Positions 38,836 to 48,680 of a stretch of 64,000 bases of DNA are shown one piece after another. Within the stretch, counting starts at the first letter, position 1; each line of letters opens with the position of its first letter. This DNA is from CAVWCQ01 sp963753545 (GTDB lineage Bacteria > Chloroflexota > Anaerolineae > Aggregatilineales > Aggregatilineaceae). Below the pieces are notes generated by a model. The model did not search any database, was not told the origin of the DNA, and saw only the letters and a list, made by a program, of their open reading frames with translations. The position numbers and the translations under genes are program-made. Where the stretch lies: the NCBI GenBank assembly GCA_963753545.1, contig CAVWCQ010000002.1, positions 186,001 to 250,000 on the forward strand, read 5' to 3'.

Positions 38836-38864
38836 TCTCCGTGTCGAAAAATACTCGACGGAGA
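38836..38864 (-). promoter_or_regulatory. Hairpin upstream of the 38790 palindrome
   Basis: TCTCC (38836-38840) with GGAGA (38860-38864) and GTCGA (38843-38847) with TCGAC (38855-38859) form a 10-bp stem with a 2-nt bulge and a 7-nt loop. It could mark the end of the LacI transcript or be a leader element. No T-run is seen. Confidence 0.35.
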
Positions 38865-39029
38865 TTCGCCAGATATAGACTTCAGAAACTCTCTACCGTT
38901 CGCTACGAAAAAATGCAGGACTCTGAGTCACGCTGTTGCGCTCAGGGTTTTCACTTCAGGAATGATCTTATTTGTTCCACCTTTCCGGCAGATGCCTGCT
39001 ATTGCACTGGATAACCGATGTTCAATGGA

Positions 39030-40110
39030 TTAGTTGTCGGGATCTTTGCGTAACAGAATTCGTCTTGAAACAGTCGCCATATCTACTACCTCGCCGGTCC
39101 TTTGTGACTCATCTGCCCCGCAGGTTTCTCTAATAAACAGGCGGCCCCTGACTTTTATTTCGTCCACACCGTGGCGGTCTCCCTCTATCTGTTTCAACAG
39201 CAGTTCAGCGGCTGAGCGACCCATTTCATAGACTGGCATACTGACTGTGGTAATTCGAGGACGAATGATTCGAGCAAATTCCCGGTTATCATAGCCAACA
39301 ATCGCGATATCTTTGGGGACATTTAATCCCGCATCCTGGATCGTGCAGATGGCACCCAGGGCCATCAGATCATTGGCAGCAAATATAGCGGTCGGTAATT
39401 CCGTCCAGGGCTAAAAGACTCTGTGCGGCGGCACTGCCACCTTCAAATTCCCAGTCACCGGGTTGAATCAAGCCTAAATCGATTTCGAGTTCGTGTGCTG
39501 CCAATTCGTCTTTATATCCAGCTAACCGCTGTTGACTCGTATGCCAACCTTCTGGGCCATTGATATAGGCGATTCGCCGGTGTCCCAGGTTGATAAGATG
39601 CCTGACCGCTAAGGTCGCTCCATAGTAATCATCCGGAACAACTGAGTTCCTGACATCCGAGCCAAACAATCGGTGCACAAAAACATAGGGTTTGTCCGAT
39701 TGTTCCAGTGCCTCATTGACAGCACGGTGCGAATATTCGACAAAAACGATGCCATCGACCGGGCGACTCACAAAAGTGTTGATTGCATCCTGTTCAATTT
39801 CAGGATCCCAGTCGGAATTGACGATAAGACTCAGATAGTCAAATTGCTTGAGATAGTCCTGAATTCCTCGAACAATGGGAGGGGTAAAAGGGCTCAAAAT
39901 GTCGTCAACGATAATGCCAATCGTGTGAGTTTGGTCGGTACGCAGGCTGCGAGCGGCAATATTCGGCTTGTAGCCCATGGCCTGGGCTACCTCAATAATG
40001 CGCTGCCGTGTGGCAGAGTTAACCGGGTAGCTGCTGTTTGTGAGCGCTCGGGAAACCGTTGGCACAGAAAAGCCAGCGGCCCTGGCGATCTCTTCCAGAG
40101 TAACAGGCAT
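39030..40110 (-). CDS. LacI-family transcriptional regulator, frameshifted
   Basis: The start chosen is ATG 40110 (MPVTLEEIARAAGFSVPTVSRAL). An upstream in-frame ATG at 40188 would run through the operators. The HTH is residues 4-23. The sugar-binding domain reads to LLALDGIT (about 39400); the frame then shifts, and AIFAANDLMALGAICTIQDAG continues to the stop at 39030. Joined length is about 360 residues with a normal family C-terminus. Two perfect palindromes directly upstream are probably its own operators. It is the likely regulator of the arabinoside transporter and GH127 genes. Confidence 0.85.
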
Positions 40111-40142
40111 ACGTGCTCTCTCATGAACACTGAAAATTGTAT

Positions 40143-40181
40143 AGAAAACGTTTTCTTTCAGCTTAATAGAAAACGTTTTCT
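40143..40181. promoter_or_regulatory. Twin 14-bp operators upstream of the LacI-type gene
   Basis: AGAAAACGTTTTCT occurs twice, at 40143-40156 and 40168-40181, each a perfect palindrome with the central CG of LacI-family sites. Their centres are 25 bases apart. A TTGACA (-35 type, minus strand, 40183-40188) abuts the distal copy, so a bound repressor would block the promoter. Autoregulation is the natural reading. Confidence 0.75.
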
Positions 40182-40250
40182 GTGTCAAGCAGATGCCGTA
40201 GTACTCTTCTCTGGATGAGGAATGCAGCCACTACTTCCCCAGCCACGAAG

Positions 40251-41732
40251 TTAGGTTTTGAATATTCTATAATACAAATCTTTACCATAACTTGTTTGCG
40301 TAGGAACGCCTTCAACCATTCTGAAGGTCCGTTCTCCATCCGTCCGTCTCTCGGCGCACAGGAAAAACGCATCGGGCCTTTCTTCCTCATACATGCCGTG
40401 AGCAAATTCGTATAAATGGGTCACAAAGAAAACTTTGATATGCCGTTCAATGAAGGCCTGAACAATCTGCCTCGCAATCTCTGATCCTTCGCGTTCATTG
40501 GTTGCTGCAAAGGATTCATTGAACAACACGACAGAATGTGCTTTGACGTGAGCTACAATATCGTTTAGTCTGCTGAGTTCTTCATCCAGCTTCCCGCGGC
40601 TCATCGTCGCATCCTCTTCTCGCTTAAAGTGTGTGAAGATTCCAGTACAGACGTTGGCAGAGAAGAAGTTTGCAGGCACAAACATCCCGCACTGCATCAT
40701 AACCTGTGACAACCCAACACTTCGCAAAAATGTTGATTTACCACCCTGGTTTGCGCCTGTGATGATCACAAGATCTTTCTGATCCGCCATGACGGTATTG
40801 CTCGTAACTTTTCCTTTCACTGTTAAAGCCAAGGAAATATCATATAGTTCGCGACAGACATACTGCCGTTCCTCTGCCGCGACTGGTAGAGGAAAGCATG
40901 TGTTCATCCCGATCTGCGTCAGAGCCGCGTGTAAATTTAAGCAACCCATATAAAAGGCCAGTTCGGTACGCAGCATCATAAAAAAGCTGAGAATATGATC
41001 AACAGACTGCGCCAAAGCATTGGCTGCGTTATTAATCCCCCGATCCTTGAGTTCCCCCAGAACTTGAGCCCCACTGGTATCGCGCTCCTTAATATGAAGG
41101 GTATAGGTGCGTAACCTTGTACCCCCGATCCATTTCTGTTTTTTGTGCTGTTTGCAGAGGGTGTAATTAGTGCCTTTGTTGCCCTTTCCTAATTCCGCAG
41201 CCATCAGGAGTCCGTTGTGAAACTTCAACTCATCGAGACAGGACTGGACGCCATGAAAGTAGTTATCACTCAGCTCGTCCTGAAGCATGGTAATGAACCG
41301 GGAAAACCCCTCGGATTCAAAGTGGTCCGCGTATTGGGTAGCAATCATTCTCAGTTTTTTGAGCAAGCCAACGAACAGGTGCAGCACTTCAATCGAACGG
41401 CGCAGAATGGATGAAGGATAGGTGATAACACCGAAGTAGATTTTTTTCTCACTGGCGATGGCTTCGCCTGTGAGATCGTAGATGCTCCGGATGACCGAAG
41501 GATGTTTGAGGGCATCCTTGAGAATCGCCTGGCGATAAAAGATTGTATCGAGGTCTCCCCTTAGACCGGACAGCACTGCTTTGGGGGCGATATCAAGCAA
41601 AAATGAGTCCCCCTGGGCCATCGTATTAAAGACGGTTTGTAATTCAAGATCCTGAATTAAAGCCTGCTCGCCGGGGAATGGCTCCTGTTGCAGGTCAAAG
41701 TCATGATCCCGATACATGAGAAGCGCTTTCAC
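40251..41732 (-). CDS. MutS-like ATPase A (no mismatch-recognition domain)
   Basis: A 493-residue protein whose C-terminal half is a MutS domain V ATPase. Walker A is GANQGGKST (about residue 324), followed by FLRSVGLSQVMMQCGMFVPA, the conserved TRFKREED-like FTHFKREEDATMSRGKLDEEL, Walker B VVLFNESFAATNE, and the terminal VTHLYEF. The usual Asp-Glu of Walker B is Asn-Glu. The N-terminal half resembles the MutS core/lever helices. There is no N-terminal mismatch-binding domain (no FYE motif) and no Smr nuclease. GTG 41732 overlaps the stop of the paralogue upstream (GTGA), so the two are translationally coupled. Function is unknown; a DNA-structure clamp is possible. Confidence 0.78.
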   Translation of the reverse strand: MKALLMYRDHDFDLQQEPFPGEQALIQDLELQTVFNTMAQGDSFLLDIAPKAVLSGLRGDLDTIFYRQAILKDALKHPSVIRSIYDLTGEAIASEKKIYFGVITYPSSILRRSIEVLHLFVGLLKKLRMIATQYADHFESEGFSRFITMLQDELSDNYFHGVQSCLDELKFHNGLLMAAELGKGNKGTNYTLCKQHKKQKWIGGTRLRTYTLHIKERDTSGAQVLGELKDRGINNAANALAQSVDHILSFFMMLRTELAFYMGCLNLHAALTQIGMNTCFPLPVAAEERQYVCRELYDISLALTVKGKVTSNTVMADQKDLVIITGANQGGKSTFLRSVGLSQVMMQCGMFVPANFFSANVCTGIFTHFKREEDATMSRGKLDEELSRLNDIVAHVKAHSVVLFNESFAATNEREGSEIARQIVQAFIERHIKVFFVTHLYEFAHGMYEEERPDAFFLCAERRTDGERTFRMVEGVPTQTSYGKDLYYRIFKT

Positions 41733-43253
41733 GAGGGTATTCGCTCCTTTATCTGCTGGTAGGTCAGGTGGTATTTTTCAGTAATGGATTGCGCGTACGC
41801 TACCCCATCGGCAGGCTGTCGGACAATCTCATAGGTTCGTAGTGCCGGATTTTCCGGGGCAACGGTGCTGATCAGGCTGACCGTTTTCTCACTAAAAAGG
41901 GCCAATTCAACGATGAAGGTCACGCACACGCACAGGAGATCCAGGAGGTGGATTTTTTCGATGATTCTCTGACCTAGATAAACAGCGTCTTTGAGGGTGG
42001 TTGATGCAAAAATCTCATTGATGATCACGAGACTGTCCGGGGTGGCGTGGTCAAAAATAGTATGAATGCGCACCAAATCATCCTGAAGCTTCCCCTGAAG
42101 ATTTTTGATATCTTCTTCTTTTTCAAAATGTGTGAAGATAGTATCGAACAGGAAAAGCTGCGCTTTTCTGCCAGGAACAGGGCAACCTAAGCTTGCAAGA
42201 TAATGGATCTGCCCGAAGGCGCGGGCGAACGTGGTTTTACCGCCCTGGTTAGGGCCAGAGACAATAAAAATGCGTTCTTCGCCTTGCAGATAAAAATCAT
42301 TGCAAACGACACACCGATTTTCGTTCATCAGCTTATACGCTAGCGCCAAATCAAATCCCTCGTCGTTGTAGATTTCCTTTTGCTTCGATAGTTGTGGGTA
42401 GCAGAAGCTCAGCCCTGTCTGTTTCAGCCTGGCGATAAACTCAAGATAGGCGATGTAAAACTGAACTTCCCGATCAAAGGCGCCAAGAATTTCGTCCAGA
42501 TAATCCTGGTTTTGCGTGTAGTAGGTGTCCAGATCAGAAAACTCGTCGGGATACAAGTGCGCTACCAGATCCAGAATCCCTGCTTCCACATGATTCATAC
42601 TTGGTTGAATAGGGAATTCAATCCGATAGTCCTCGACCGCTCCCTGCTTGAACTTCTCAAATATCGCTTCCACATGGACACTGTAGTTCGCTTCGCCTTC
42701 ATATCTCCGTACCTGAACACTGTTATCCATGATCAGCAGGCAGTATCGAACTGCACCTAAATCAGCTTTCAGCTTTTTCGTTGCCAACAAAAGGGATTGA
42801 AATCGATGCGATTGTGTATAGTCAATCAGATAGTCCCGGAAGGCTCGAAAGCCACGCGATTTTAAATCCATCCTAATTACAGCATCAGCGAGCGCCGATG
42901 ATGCCATCGCAGTAACATTCCACTGCATCCAGAAACCAGCTTGCTTTCTGATATTTGTAATGCAGCCTGTTCGCCTGGGCCAGATTGTCACGCATATGGT
43001 ACATCTTTCGCGCGAAAGCATGGATATGCTTCATGAGGCTTCCAGTTTCAAGATCCTGCATGATTTCGTGGCGATAGGTGATAGCATCAATATCTTTAAG
43101 GGGCGTGTAAAAAAAAGGGGTTAGATTATAGTTCCGCTTCCCTGAAGTGATTGTATCAACGAGCTGATCAAGATTGAGGTCGCCAAAAAAAGCGGGCATC
43201 TCATTCGTTTCAACCGCCGTAGGTCTTTCAAAGAGGATGCTGTAGAAAGTCAT
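41729..43253 (-). CDS. MutS-like ATPase B, frameshifted
   Basis: The start is ATG 43253 (MTFYSILFERPTAVETNEMPAFFGDLNLDQLVD). The first frame runs to CDGIIGA near 42893. The other frame then continues ALADAVIRMDLKSRGFRAFRDYL to the stop at 41729, about 508 residues in all. Walker A is GPNQGGKTT (about residue 332), followed by FTHFEKEEDIKNLQGKLQDDL and Walker B LVIINEIFAST, again with Asn for the first Asp. Architecture matches the downstream paralogue, and the pair probably forms a heterodimer. No mismatch-recognition domain is seen. Confidence 0.75.
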
Positions 43254-43457
43254 TCGTTTAAATCCCCCTCAAGGCATTCGAGAATCTCGGGACGACTGAC
43301 ACGTGCATATCGCGGTGGATTGTTTTCACGCGGAGTCGATAGCATCTTCCACATCCCCGATCAGGTCTTCATCTGCCAGATCGCCGGGAATATCTCCATT
43401 GGCTACTCGTGTCAGTAGACGCTTAACCTGACCTGAGATATATAGACATTATATATC

Positions 43458-43471
43458 AACTAACGTTAGTT
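43458..43471. promoter_or_regulatory. 14-bp perfect palindrome upstream of the MutS-like pair
   Basis: AACTAACGTTAGTT is perfectly palindromic, in an AT-rich setting (ATATATCAAC before it), about 205 bases upstream of MutS-like B. The form suits a TetR- or MarR-type operator, but no such regulator is encoded nearby. Confidence 0.45.
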
Positions 43472-43611
43472 ATCAAAGTGGGAAAATATGTTCAGCCAGG
43501 AGGTCGCCTCCGGGGGAATTATCCTGGGAGTTAGTGCTCCCGCAAGGCCGCGTGGAGATCGCCTCCCTCATACAAGTTATTAAATCGCAGGTTCCATTTA
43601 GCTCTCGTCTG

Positions 43612-43640
43612 CCCTTGTGTGACCAAGAATAGTGTATAAT
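43612..43640 (+). promoter_or_regulatory. Promoter of the ABC exporter operon
   Basis: A consensus -10 box TATAAT (43635-43640) lies 187 bases before the ATG at 43827. The -35 region is weak: CCCTTG at 17-base spacing, or TTGTGT at a short 14-base spacing. An activator may help. Confidence 0.4.
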
Positions 43641-43826
43641 GAAAAAATCGCTTGGAAAAGGTAGACTCCTGTAATGCAAATAGACATTTCCTCCACTAAA
43701 ACCATTTCCTGAACCGGCAGGGCGCTCACCCTGGAAACCGCTCAGGTCCGTTGGAGCATAGATCCAGCCGGCTTGACGATGTTGTATTGCCCAAACTAAA
43801 ACTCAACCCATGAGGATAGGAACAAA

Positions 43827-45575
43827 ATGAGAAATATCCCGCTCCGGAGGTATTGGGATTTGCTGGTCGATCACCTGCGAACTCAAAAGCGACGCTTTAC
43901 TCTGATGCTTACCTTGCTGCTGAGCAGTATCGCGCTACAGGTGCTCAACCCACAGTTGATGCGCTATTTCATCGACACGGCTACGTCAGACAAAGAAAGC
44001 TCTCAACTTGTGCCAGTGGCCCTGGCATTTATCGGTGTGGCGTTGTCACAGCAGATACTCGCCGTGAGCGCGACCTATGCCGGAGAAAATCTGGCCTGGA
44101 CTGCCACCAACGCCTTACGCGCCGAACTGGCAGCTCACTGTCTGCGGTTGGATATGAGCTTTCATAGCGAACACAGCCCAGGTGAACTGATCGAACGCAT
44201 CGACGGCGATATCGCTGAGTTGTCTAATTTCTTTTCGCAGTTGGTCATCCGCGTTATGGGCAGCATGCTCTTAATGGCCGGGATATTGATAGTTTTGTTC
44301 GTAGAGAACTGGCGCTTAGGCGCTGGATTCACGGCTTTTGCGATCGTCACGATTATGAGCCTGAACTATGTGCGCAGTATCGCCGTGCCCTACGATAAGG
44401 CACTGCGCGAAGCTCAGGCCGATCTATCCGCGTTTCTCGAAGAACGGCTGTCGGGCACGGAGGATATCCGTGCGAATGGAGCGGTGGAATACGTGCTGCA
44501 AGGGTTGTACAATCTGCAAACTGTTGTCCTGGGGCGCTGGCGCAAAGCAGGGAACCGGCACATCGTTGTCCAGTTGGTGGCAGGTATGGCCCTCATGTTC
44601 GGATTCTCGATTGCGTTTGTGAGCGGCTATCACCTGTATCGGAGCGGCGCGTTTACCATTGGGACCGCTTATCTGGTGGTCTACTATACCAACCAGATGG
44701 CCCGCCCGATCCGCGATCTGACGCAGCAGGTGGAGAGCCTGCAAAATATTGGGGCGGCTGTCGAGCGGCTGTCCGACCTACGCGCGTTCCAGCCCAAAAT
44801 CACGGATGGCCCTGGCGCGGCGATCCCAACTGGCCCGCTGGAACTGCGCTTTGATGATGTGACGTTTGCTTATGTGGACGGCGAGTCCGTGTTGGATGGC
44901 CTCAATTTTAAGCTAGAACCGGGGCGCGTCCTGGGGTTGTTGGGGCGCACGGGCAGCGGCAAAACGACGCTGAGCCGCCTGGTCTTTCGCCTGTACGATA
45001 CCTCATCAGGCAGCGTGCAGCTAAACGGAATCGATGTGCGCCAGCCGCACCTGTACGATCTGCGGCGGCGGGTATCGATGGTGACGCAGGATGTGCAGTT
45101 GTTTCAGGCCAGCGTGCGCGACAATCTGACGTTTTTTAACCGCGATATTCCTGACGAGCGTATCCTGCAAGTGATCGAAGACCTGGAACTGGGCGACTGG
45201 TATCGCTTGCTGCCGGATGGTCTCAATACACGCCTGGAAACGGGCGGGCGGGGTTTATCGGCGGGGCAGGCGCAGTTGCTCGCCTTTGCTCGCGTCTTCC
45301 TGCAGGATCCCGGTCTGGTAATCCTCGATGAGGCATCCTCGCGGCTGGACCCGGCGACGGAACAGATCATCGAGCGGACCATTGATAAACTGCTGCACAA
45401 CCGCACGGCGATCATTGTGGCGCACCGGCTGGGAACAGTCCAACGCGCTGATGAGATCATGATTCTCGACAGTGGGCATATCACCGAATACGGCGACCGC
45501 GCCCGGTTAGCGGATGATCCCTCCTCCCGATTCTCTCACTTGCTGCAAACTGGACTCTCGGAGGTGTTGGTGTGA
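43827..45575 (+). CDS. ABC exporter half-transporter 1 (TM + ATPase)
   Basis: A 582-residue type IV ABC exporter subunit. Six TM helices occupy residues 20-310. The nucleotide-binding domain has Walker A GRTGSGKTT, Q-loop VTQDVQLFQ, signature LSAGQ (Gly to Ala variant), Walker B VILDEASSRLD with the catalytic Glu, and the H-loop VAHR. AGGATAGG precedes the start. GTGA at 45572-45575 joins it to the second subunit. The two form a heterodimer at the inner membrane that probably exports a lipid, peptide or drug; the substrate is unknown. Confidence 0.9.
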   Translation: MRNIPLRRYWDLLVDHLRTQKRRFTLMLTLLLSSIALQVLNPQLMRYFIDTATSDKESSQLVPVALAFIGVALSQQILAVSATYAGENLAWTATNALRAELAAHCLRLDMSFHSEHSPGELIERIDGDIAELSNFFSQLVIRVMGSMLLMAGILIVLFVENWRLGAGFTAFAIVTIMSLNYVRSIAVPYDKALREAQADLSAFLEERLSGTEDIRANGAVEYVLQGLYNLQTVVLGRWRKAGNRHIVVQLVAGMALMFGFSIAFVSGYHLYRSGAFTIGTAYLVVYYTNQMARPIRDLTQQVESLQNIGAAVERLSDLRAFQPKITDGPGAAIPTGPLELRFDDVTFAYVDGESVLDGLNFKLEPGRVLGLLGRTGSGKTTLSRLVFRLYDTSSGSVQLNGIDVRQPHLYDLRRRVSMVTQDVQLFQASVRDNLTFFNRDIPDERILQVIEDLELGDWYRLLPDGLNTRLETGGRGLSAGQAQLLAFARVFLQDPGLVILDEASSRLDPATEQIIERTIDKLLHNRTAIIVAHRLGTVQRADEIMILDSGHITEYGDRARLADDPSSRFSHLLQTGLSEVLV

Positions 45576-47422
45576 GTATTCCTGAAGTCAAACTCGAAGG
45601 GTATCGCGATCCCAAGCCGCCCATTCCTACCTGGAAGGTTGTCTGGCGCTCGATTGTCTACCGACGCCGTTTCTGGCTGCTCAATCTGGCGTCAATGCTG
45701 GTGCTCAACTTGTTCTGGCAGGCTCCTGGCCTGATCATGCGCGAGTTCTTTAACCTGCTGTCGGACAACGGCGACGCGCATCTGGGACTGTGGACGCTGG
45801 TGGCGCTGATGTTTGCGACGGAACTGGCACGCGTGCTGTCGATCTGGGGGCTGATTCTGACCAACATCCCGTTCTTTGTCCATATCATGACCCTGCTGCA
45901 AAAAAATCTGCTGCGCTACATCCTCAAGCGCCCTGGCGCGAAATCGCTGCCGGATTCGCCGGGTGAAGCGGTCAGCCGTTTCAGGGGCGATTCGTTCGAA
46001 ATCCCGCTGTTTGCGTTGTGGATGAACGATATGATGGGCATGATCTTTTTCGGCATCATTGCCTTCACCATCATGATAAGCATCAATGTCAAAATCACGC
46101 TTCTGGCAGTGCTGCCCTTTATCGTGGTGGGTATTGTCGCCAATGCGTCGATGACGCGCATCGAAAAATACCGCCGGGCCAGCCGCAAATGGACGGGGAT
46201 TGTTACCGGCTTTATCGGAGAGATTTTTGGGGCAGTGCAGGCTGTCAAGGTTGCTACGGCTGAGGACGGGGTTGTTGATTACTTTAAAGCGATCAATAAC
46301 GAGCGGCGCAAAGTCGCGATCAAGGACCGCCTGTTTAACGAAATTCTGAATTCGATTTTCCGCAACGCCGTGACGCTGGGGACGGGTGCGATTCTGCTGA
46401 TGGCGGGCCAGAGCATGCAGCGCGGCACGTTCACGGTCGGCGATTTTGCGCTATTCGCCTTTTACCTGGAGTTCGTTAGCGAACTGACGACGTTTGTGGG
46501 GCTGCTGGTAGCGCGTTACAAGCAGATTGGCGTGTCGGTTGAACGGATGTACCGTCTGATGGAAGGCGCTCCGGCGGGGGCGCTGGCTGAATTTAGCCCG
46601 ATTTACCTGGATGGCTCTCTGCCGGATATCCCGCTCCCTGCCCAGACCGACCGCCTGGAAAGCCTTGAGGTGCGCGGCTTGCAGTACCAGTATCCCGGCA
46701 CGGAAAATGGGATCGCGGAAATTAATCTGAGTCTCACACGCGGGTCATTTGTCGTGATCACCGGGCGGATCGGCTCCGGCAAGACAACCCTGCTGCGTTC
46801 GCTGCTGGGACTGCTGCCGCGTGATGGCGGGGAAATTCTGTGGAACGGGCAGCCTGTAAAAAACGCGGGGGATTTTTTCGTCCCGCCGCGCTCTGCCTAT
46901 ACACCGCAGGTTCCGCGCCTGTTCAGTGACACACTGCGCCAGAATATCCTGATGGGCCAGCCGATGGAAGATGCCGCTGTGAACGAGGCGATCTTTGCCG
47001 CCGTACTGGAAACGGATGTGCCGGAGTTGGAGAACGGACTCGACTCGATGCTCGGCCCCAAGGGGGTCAAGCTGTCGGGTGGACAAATGCAGCGCACTGC
47101 CGCCGCTCGTATGTTTGTCCGCAAACCGGATTTGTTGGTCTTTGACGATCTATCCAGTGCGCTGGATGTCGAAACCGAGGCGACCTTGTGGGAGCGGGTT
47201 TTTGAACACAGGAATGCCACATGTCTGGTTGTGTCACATCGTAAGGCTGCTTTACGCCGTGCTGATTACATTATTGTGCTGAAAGACGGGCGTATTGAAG
47301 CAACAGGTACGGTTGATACGCTGCTGGAAACATCGGATGAGTTCCGGGCGCTGTGGAAAGGTGATCTTGTACCTTCCCAGCCCTCCGGAGAAGAATCGTC
47401 GACGCTGGTGCCTGGCGATTGA
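45572..47422 (+). CDS. ABC exporter half-transporter 2 (TM + ATPase, degenerate Walker B)
   Basis: A 616-residue partner of the preceding subunit, starting at GTG 45572. Six TM helices are followed by Walker A GRIGSGKTT, canonical signature LSGGQMQRTAAARM, Walker B LLVFDDLSSALD and H-loop VSHR. The catalytic Glu after Walker B is Asp here. Combined with the LSAGQ of subunit 1, this predicts one good ATP site and one degenerate site, the usual arrangement in heterodimeric exporters. Confidence 0.9.
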   Translation: MSIPEVKLEGYRDPKPPIPTWKVVWRSIVYRRRFWLLNLASMLVLNLFWQAPGLIMREFFNLLSDNGDAHLGLWTLVALMFATELARVLSIWGLILTNIPFFVHIMTLLQKNLLRYILKRPGAKSLPDSPGEAVSRFRGDSFEIPLFALWMNDMMGMIFFGIIAFTIMISINVKITLLAVLPFIVVGIVANASMTRIEKYRRASRKWTGIVTGFIGEIFGAVQAVKVATAEDGVVDYFKAINNERRKVAIKDRLFNEILNSIFRNAVTLGTGAILLMAGQSMQRGTFTVGDFALFAFYLEFVSELTTFVGLLVARYKQIGVSVERMYRLMEGAPAGALAEFSPIYLDGSLPDIPLPAQTDRLESLEVRGLQYQYPGTENGIAEINLSLTRGSFVVITGRIGSGKTTLLRSLLGLLPRDGGEILWNGQPVKNAGDFFVPPRSAYTPQVPRLFSDTLRQNILMGQPMEDAAVNEAIFAAVLETDVPELENGLDSMLGPKGVKLSGGQMQRTAAARMFVRKPDLLVFDDLSSALDVETEATLWERVFEHRNATCLVVSHRKAALRRADYIIVLKDGRIEATGTVDTLLETSDEFRALWKGDLVPSQPSGEESSTLVPGD

Positions 47423-47558
47423 GTAAGCAACCCCTCTTCGGGCTTGCCGGGTGCCCTTTCGGAATTGGGGCACATCGCCAATAGCGTTTGATAAATTCCC
47501 TGCTGGCGCAGCGCAATCATAGGCTAAATCATGGATTTGATTGCAGCCATAGCGATTA

Positions 47559-48530
47559 TCATCCTTCGGCGTAAGCCTCAAACCATTTTTCGGCAATGGC
47601 GGGGGCATCATAGTAATAGGTCCAGGGCCGTGCGTACTCGTTGGCGATGGTGGTAAGCCGCTGCAGCCGTTCGAGTGCAATCGTGCTGAGGAAAACTTTG
47701 CGCGCGTCCGCACTCATACTGATCAACTCTTTCCAGATCGCACGCCCGCCCAGGAATCCACTGGCTCCGGACTCGCACGCAATATGAACCTGTTGCTCAA
47801 AGGTCGCAAAATCGACGCCTGCGCTTAAGAGCACCCAGGGCACGGCTGACACCGTGCTGATTTCTTCACAGGCCGCCCGCCATGCCCCGCGATCCGCGTT
47901 GTAAACCGCATCAATGGGGAATTCGAGTTTGAGGACATCGGCTCCTGTCCGGCTTAGACGGCGAGCCGTCTCGCGCACGATGGCAGGCAGACCTACCGCA
48001 AATGCTTCGCTCTTGCGGTTAATATTTGGGTCCAGGCTGTAGGACAGCGGCTCGACAAACAGCGGTAAATCATAACGATGGCATTCTTCCGCCAGATCAG
48101 CGACCATTGTTTCGATTTCCTCCGCTAATGCGCCTGTATCGGGATGGTAGTAGATCAGCAGCTTGCCCGCCGACGCACCCATCTGCCGAATTTTGCGCAC
48201 TGTCCAACCAGGAATGAACGCACTGCGGCGGTAAGTTGCATCACCGCTGTAGCCCGTTTCTTCAATGCACATCAGCAAGCCGCTGTTTTTGACGCCGAGC
48301 AGGGCCGCTTTGAGGCCGTATTCAGGGTCGAGCAAGACAGCACTGGTATGGGGAGCCAACTCTGCTATGACCTCGTACTTGATCTGAACCGCATCTTCAT
48401 AAGTTGATCCAGTTGGCAGGAGATCGCGGTAATTACCGCGCTGGTCAAACGCTAATACTGTAAAAGTCTGGCGGTTTGTGCTCGTAGTCATCAGGCCGCG
48501 CCAGCGTCCTGGAGTGAGAGAACTGCTCAT
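47559..48530 (-). CDS. LacD-like tagatose-1,6-bisphosphate aldolase family protein
   Basis: The start is ATG 48530 (MSSSLTPGRWRGLMTTSTNRQ) with GAGGAG upstream; an in-frame ATG at 48575 lacks this. The 323-residue class I aldolase shows FTVLAFDQRGNYRDLLP, SAVLLDPEYGLKAAL, GKLLIYYHPDTG, FVEPLSYSLD, ADVLKLEFPID (likely Schiff-base Lys) and WVLLSAGVDFATFEQQV. LacD relatives split tagatose-1,6-bisphosphate or, in the YihT branch, a sulfo-sugar phosphate. The nearby PfkB kinase and SIS protein fit a tagatose route. Three 19-bp iterons lie upstream. Confidence 0.85.
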   Translation of the reverse strand: MSSSLTPGRWRGLMTTSTNRQTFTVLAFDQRGNYRDLLPTGSTYEDAVQIKYEVIAELAPHTSAVLLDPEYGLKAALLGVKNSGLLMCIEETGYSGDATYRRSAFIPGWTVRKIRQMGASAGKLLIYYHPDTGALAEEIETMVADLAEECHRYDLPLFVEPLSYSLDPNINRKSEAFAVGLPAIVRETARRLSRTGADVLKLEFPIDAVYNADRGAWRAACEEISTVSAVPWVLLSAGVDFATFEQQVHIACESGASGFLGGRAIWKELISMSADARKVFLSTIALERLQRLTTIANEYARPWTYYYDAPAIAEKWFEAYAEG

Positions 48531-48680
48531 CAGAACTCCTCTTCGATGCTCATGTGGATATACACGCAAAATCACGGCCTCATGGGCCTAAACATTAACT
48601 GAGTAACTGCCTGCCTATCGGTGGGGTCCGGGCTAACTGATTGGTTTGAGAGGTTCATGGTGGTTAAATATCGTCTGTGC

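Larger units (their letters stand above)
43254..43826. other. 573-bp gap between MutS-like genes and the ABC exporter
   Basis: On the minus strand, about 43335-43450, a stop-free stretch ends VKRLLTRVANGDIPGDLADEDLIGDVEDAIDSA, but it lacks a start codon and may be a remnant. Around 43499-43511 a GGAGG/CCTCC hairpin occurs, with several GC-rich inverted repeats to 43560. A TATAAT lies at 43635-43640, and a 12-codon frame, MQIDISSTKTIS, at 43674-43712. The 187-nt leader of the exporter operon may be structured; I recognise no riboswitch. Confidence 0.45.

Noticed and set aside
43320..43455. Small minus-strand gene ending VEDAIDSA
   Set aside because: The stretch looks coding at its end but has no ATG, GTG or TTG start in frame after the preceding stop; kept only as a possible remnant.
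43720..43800. Riboswitch in the ABC exporter leader
   Set aside because: Local pairing exists, but I could not match any known core (glycine, SAM, T-box, yybP) by eye.
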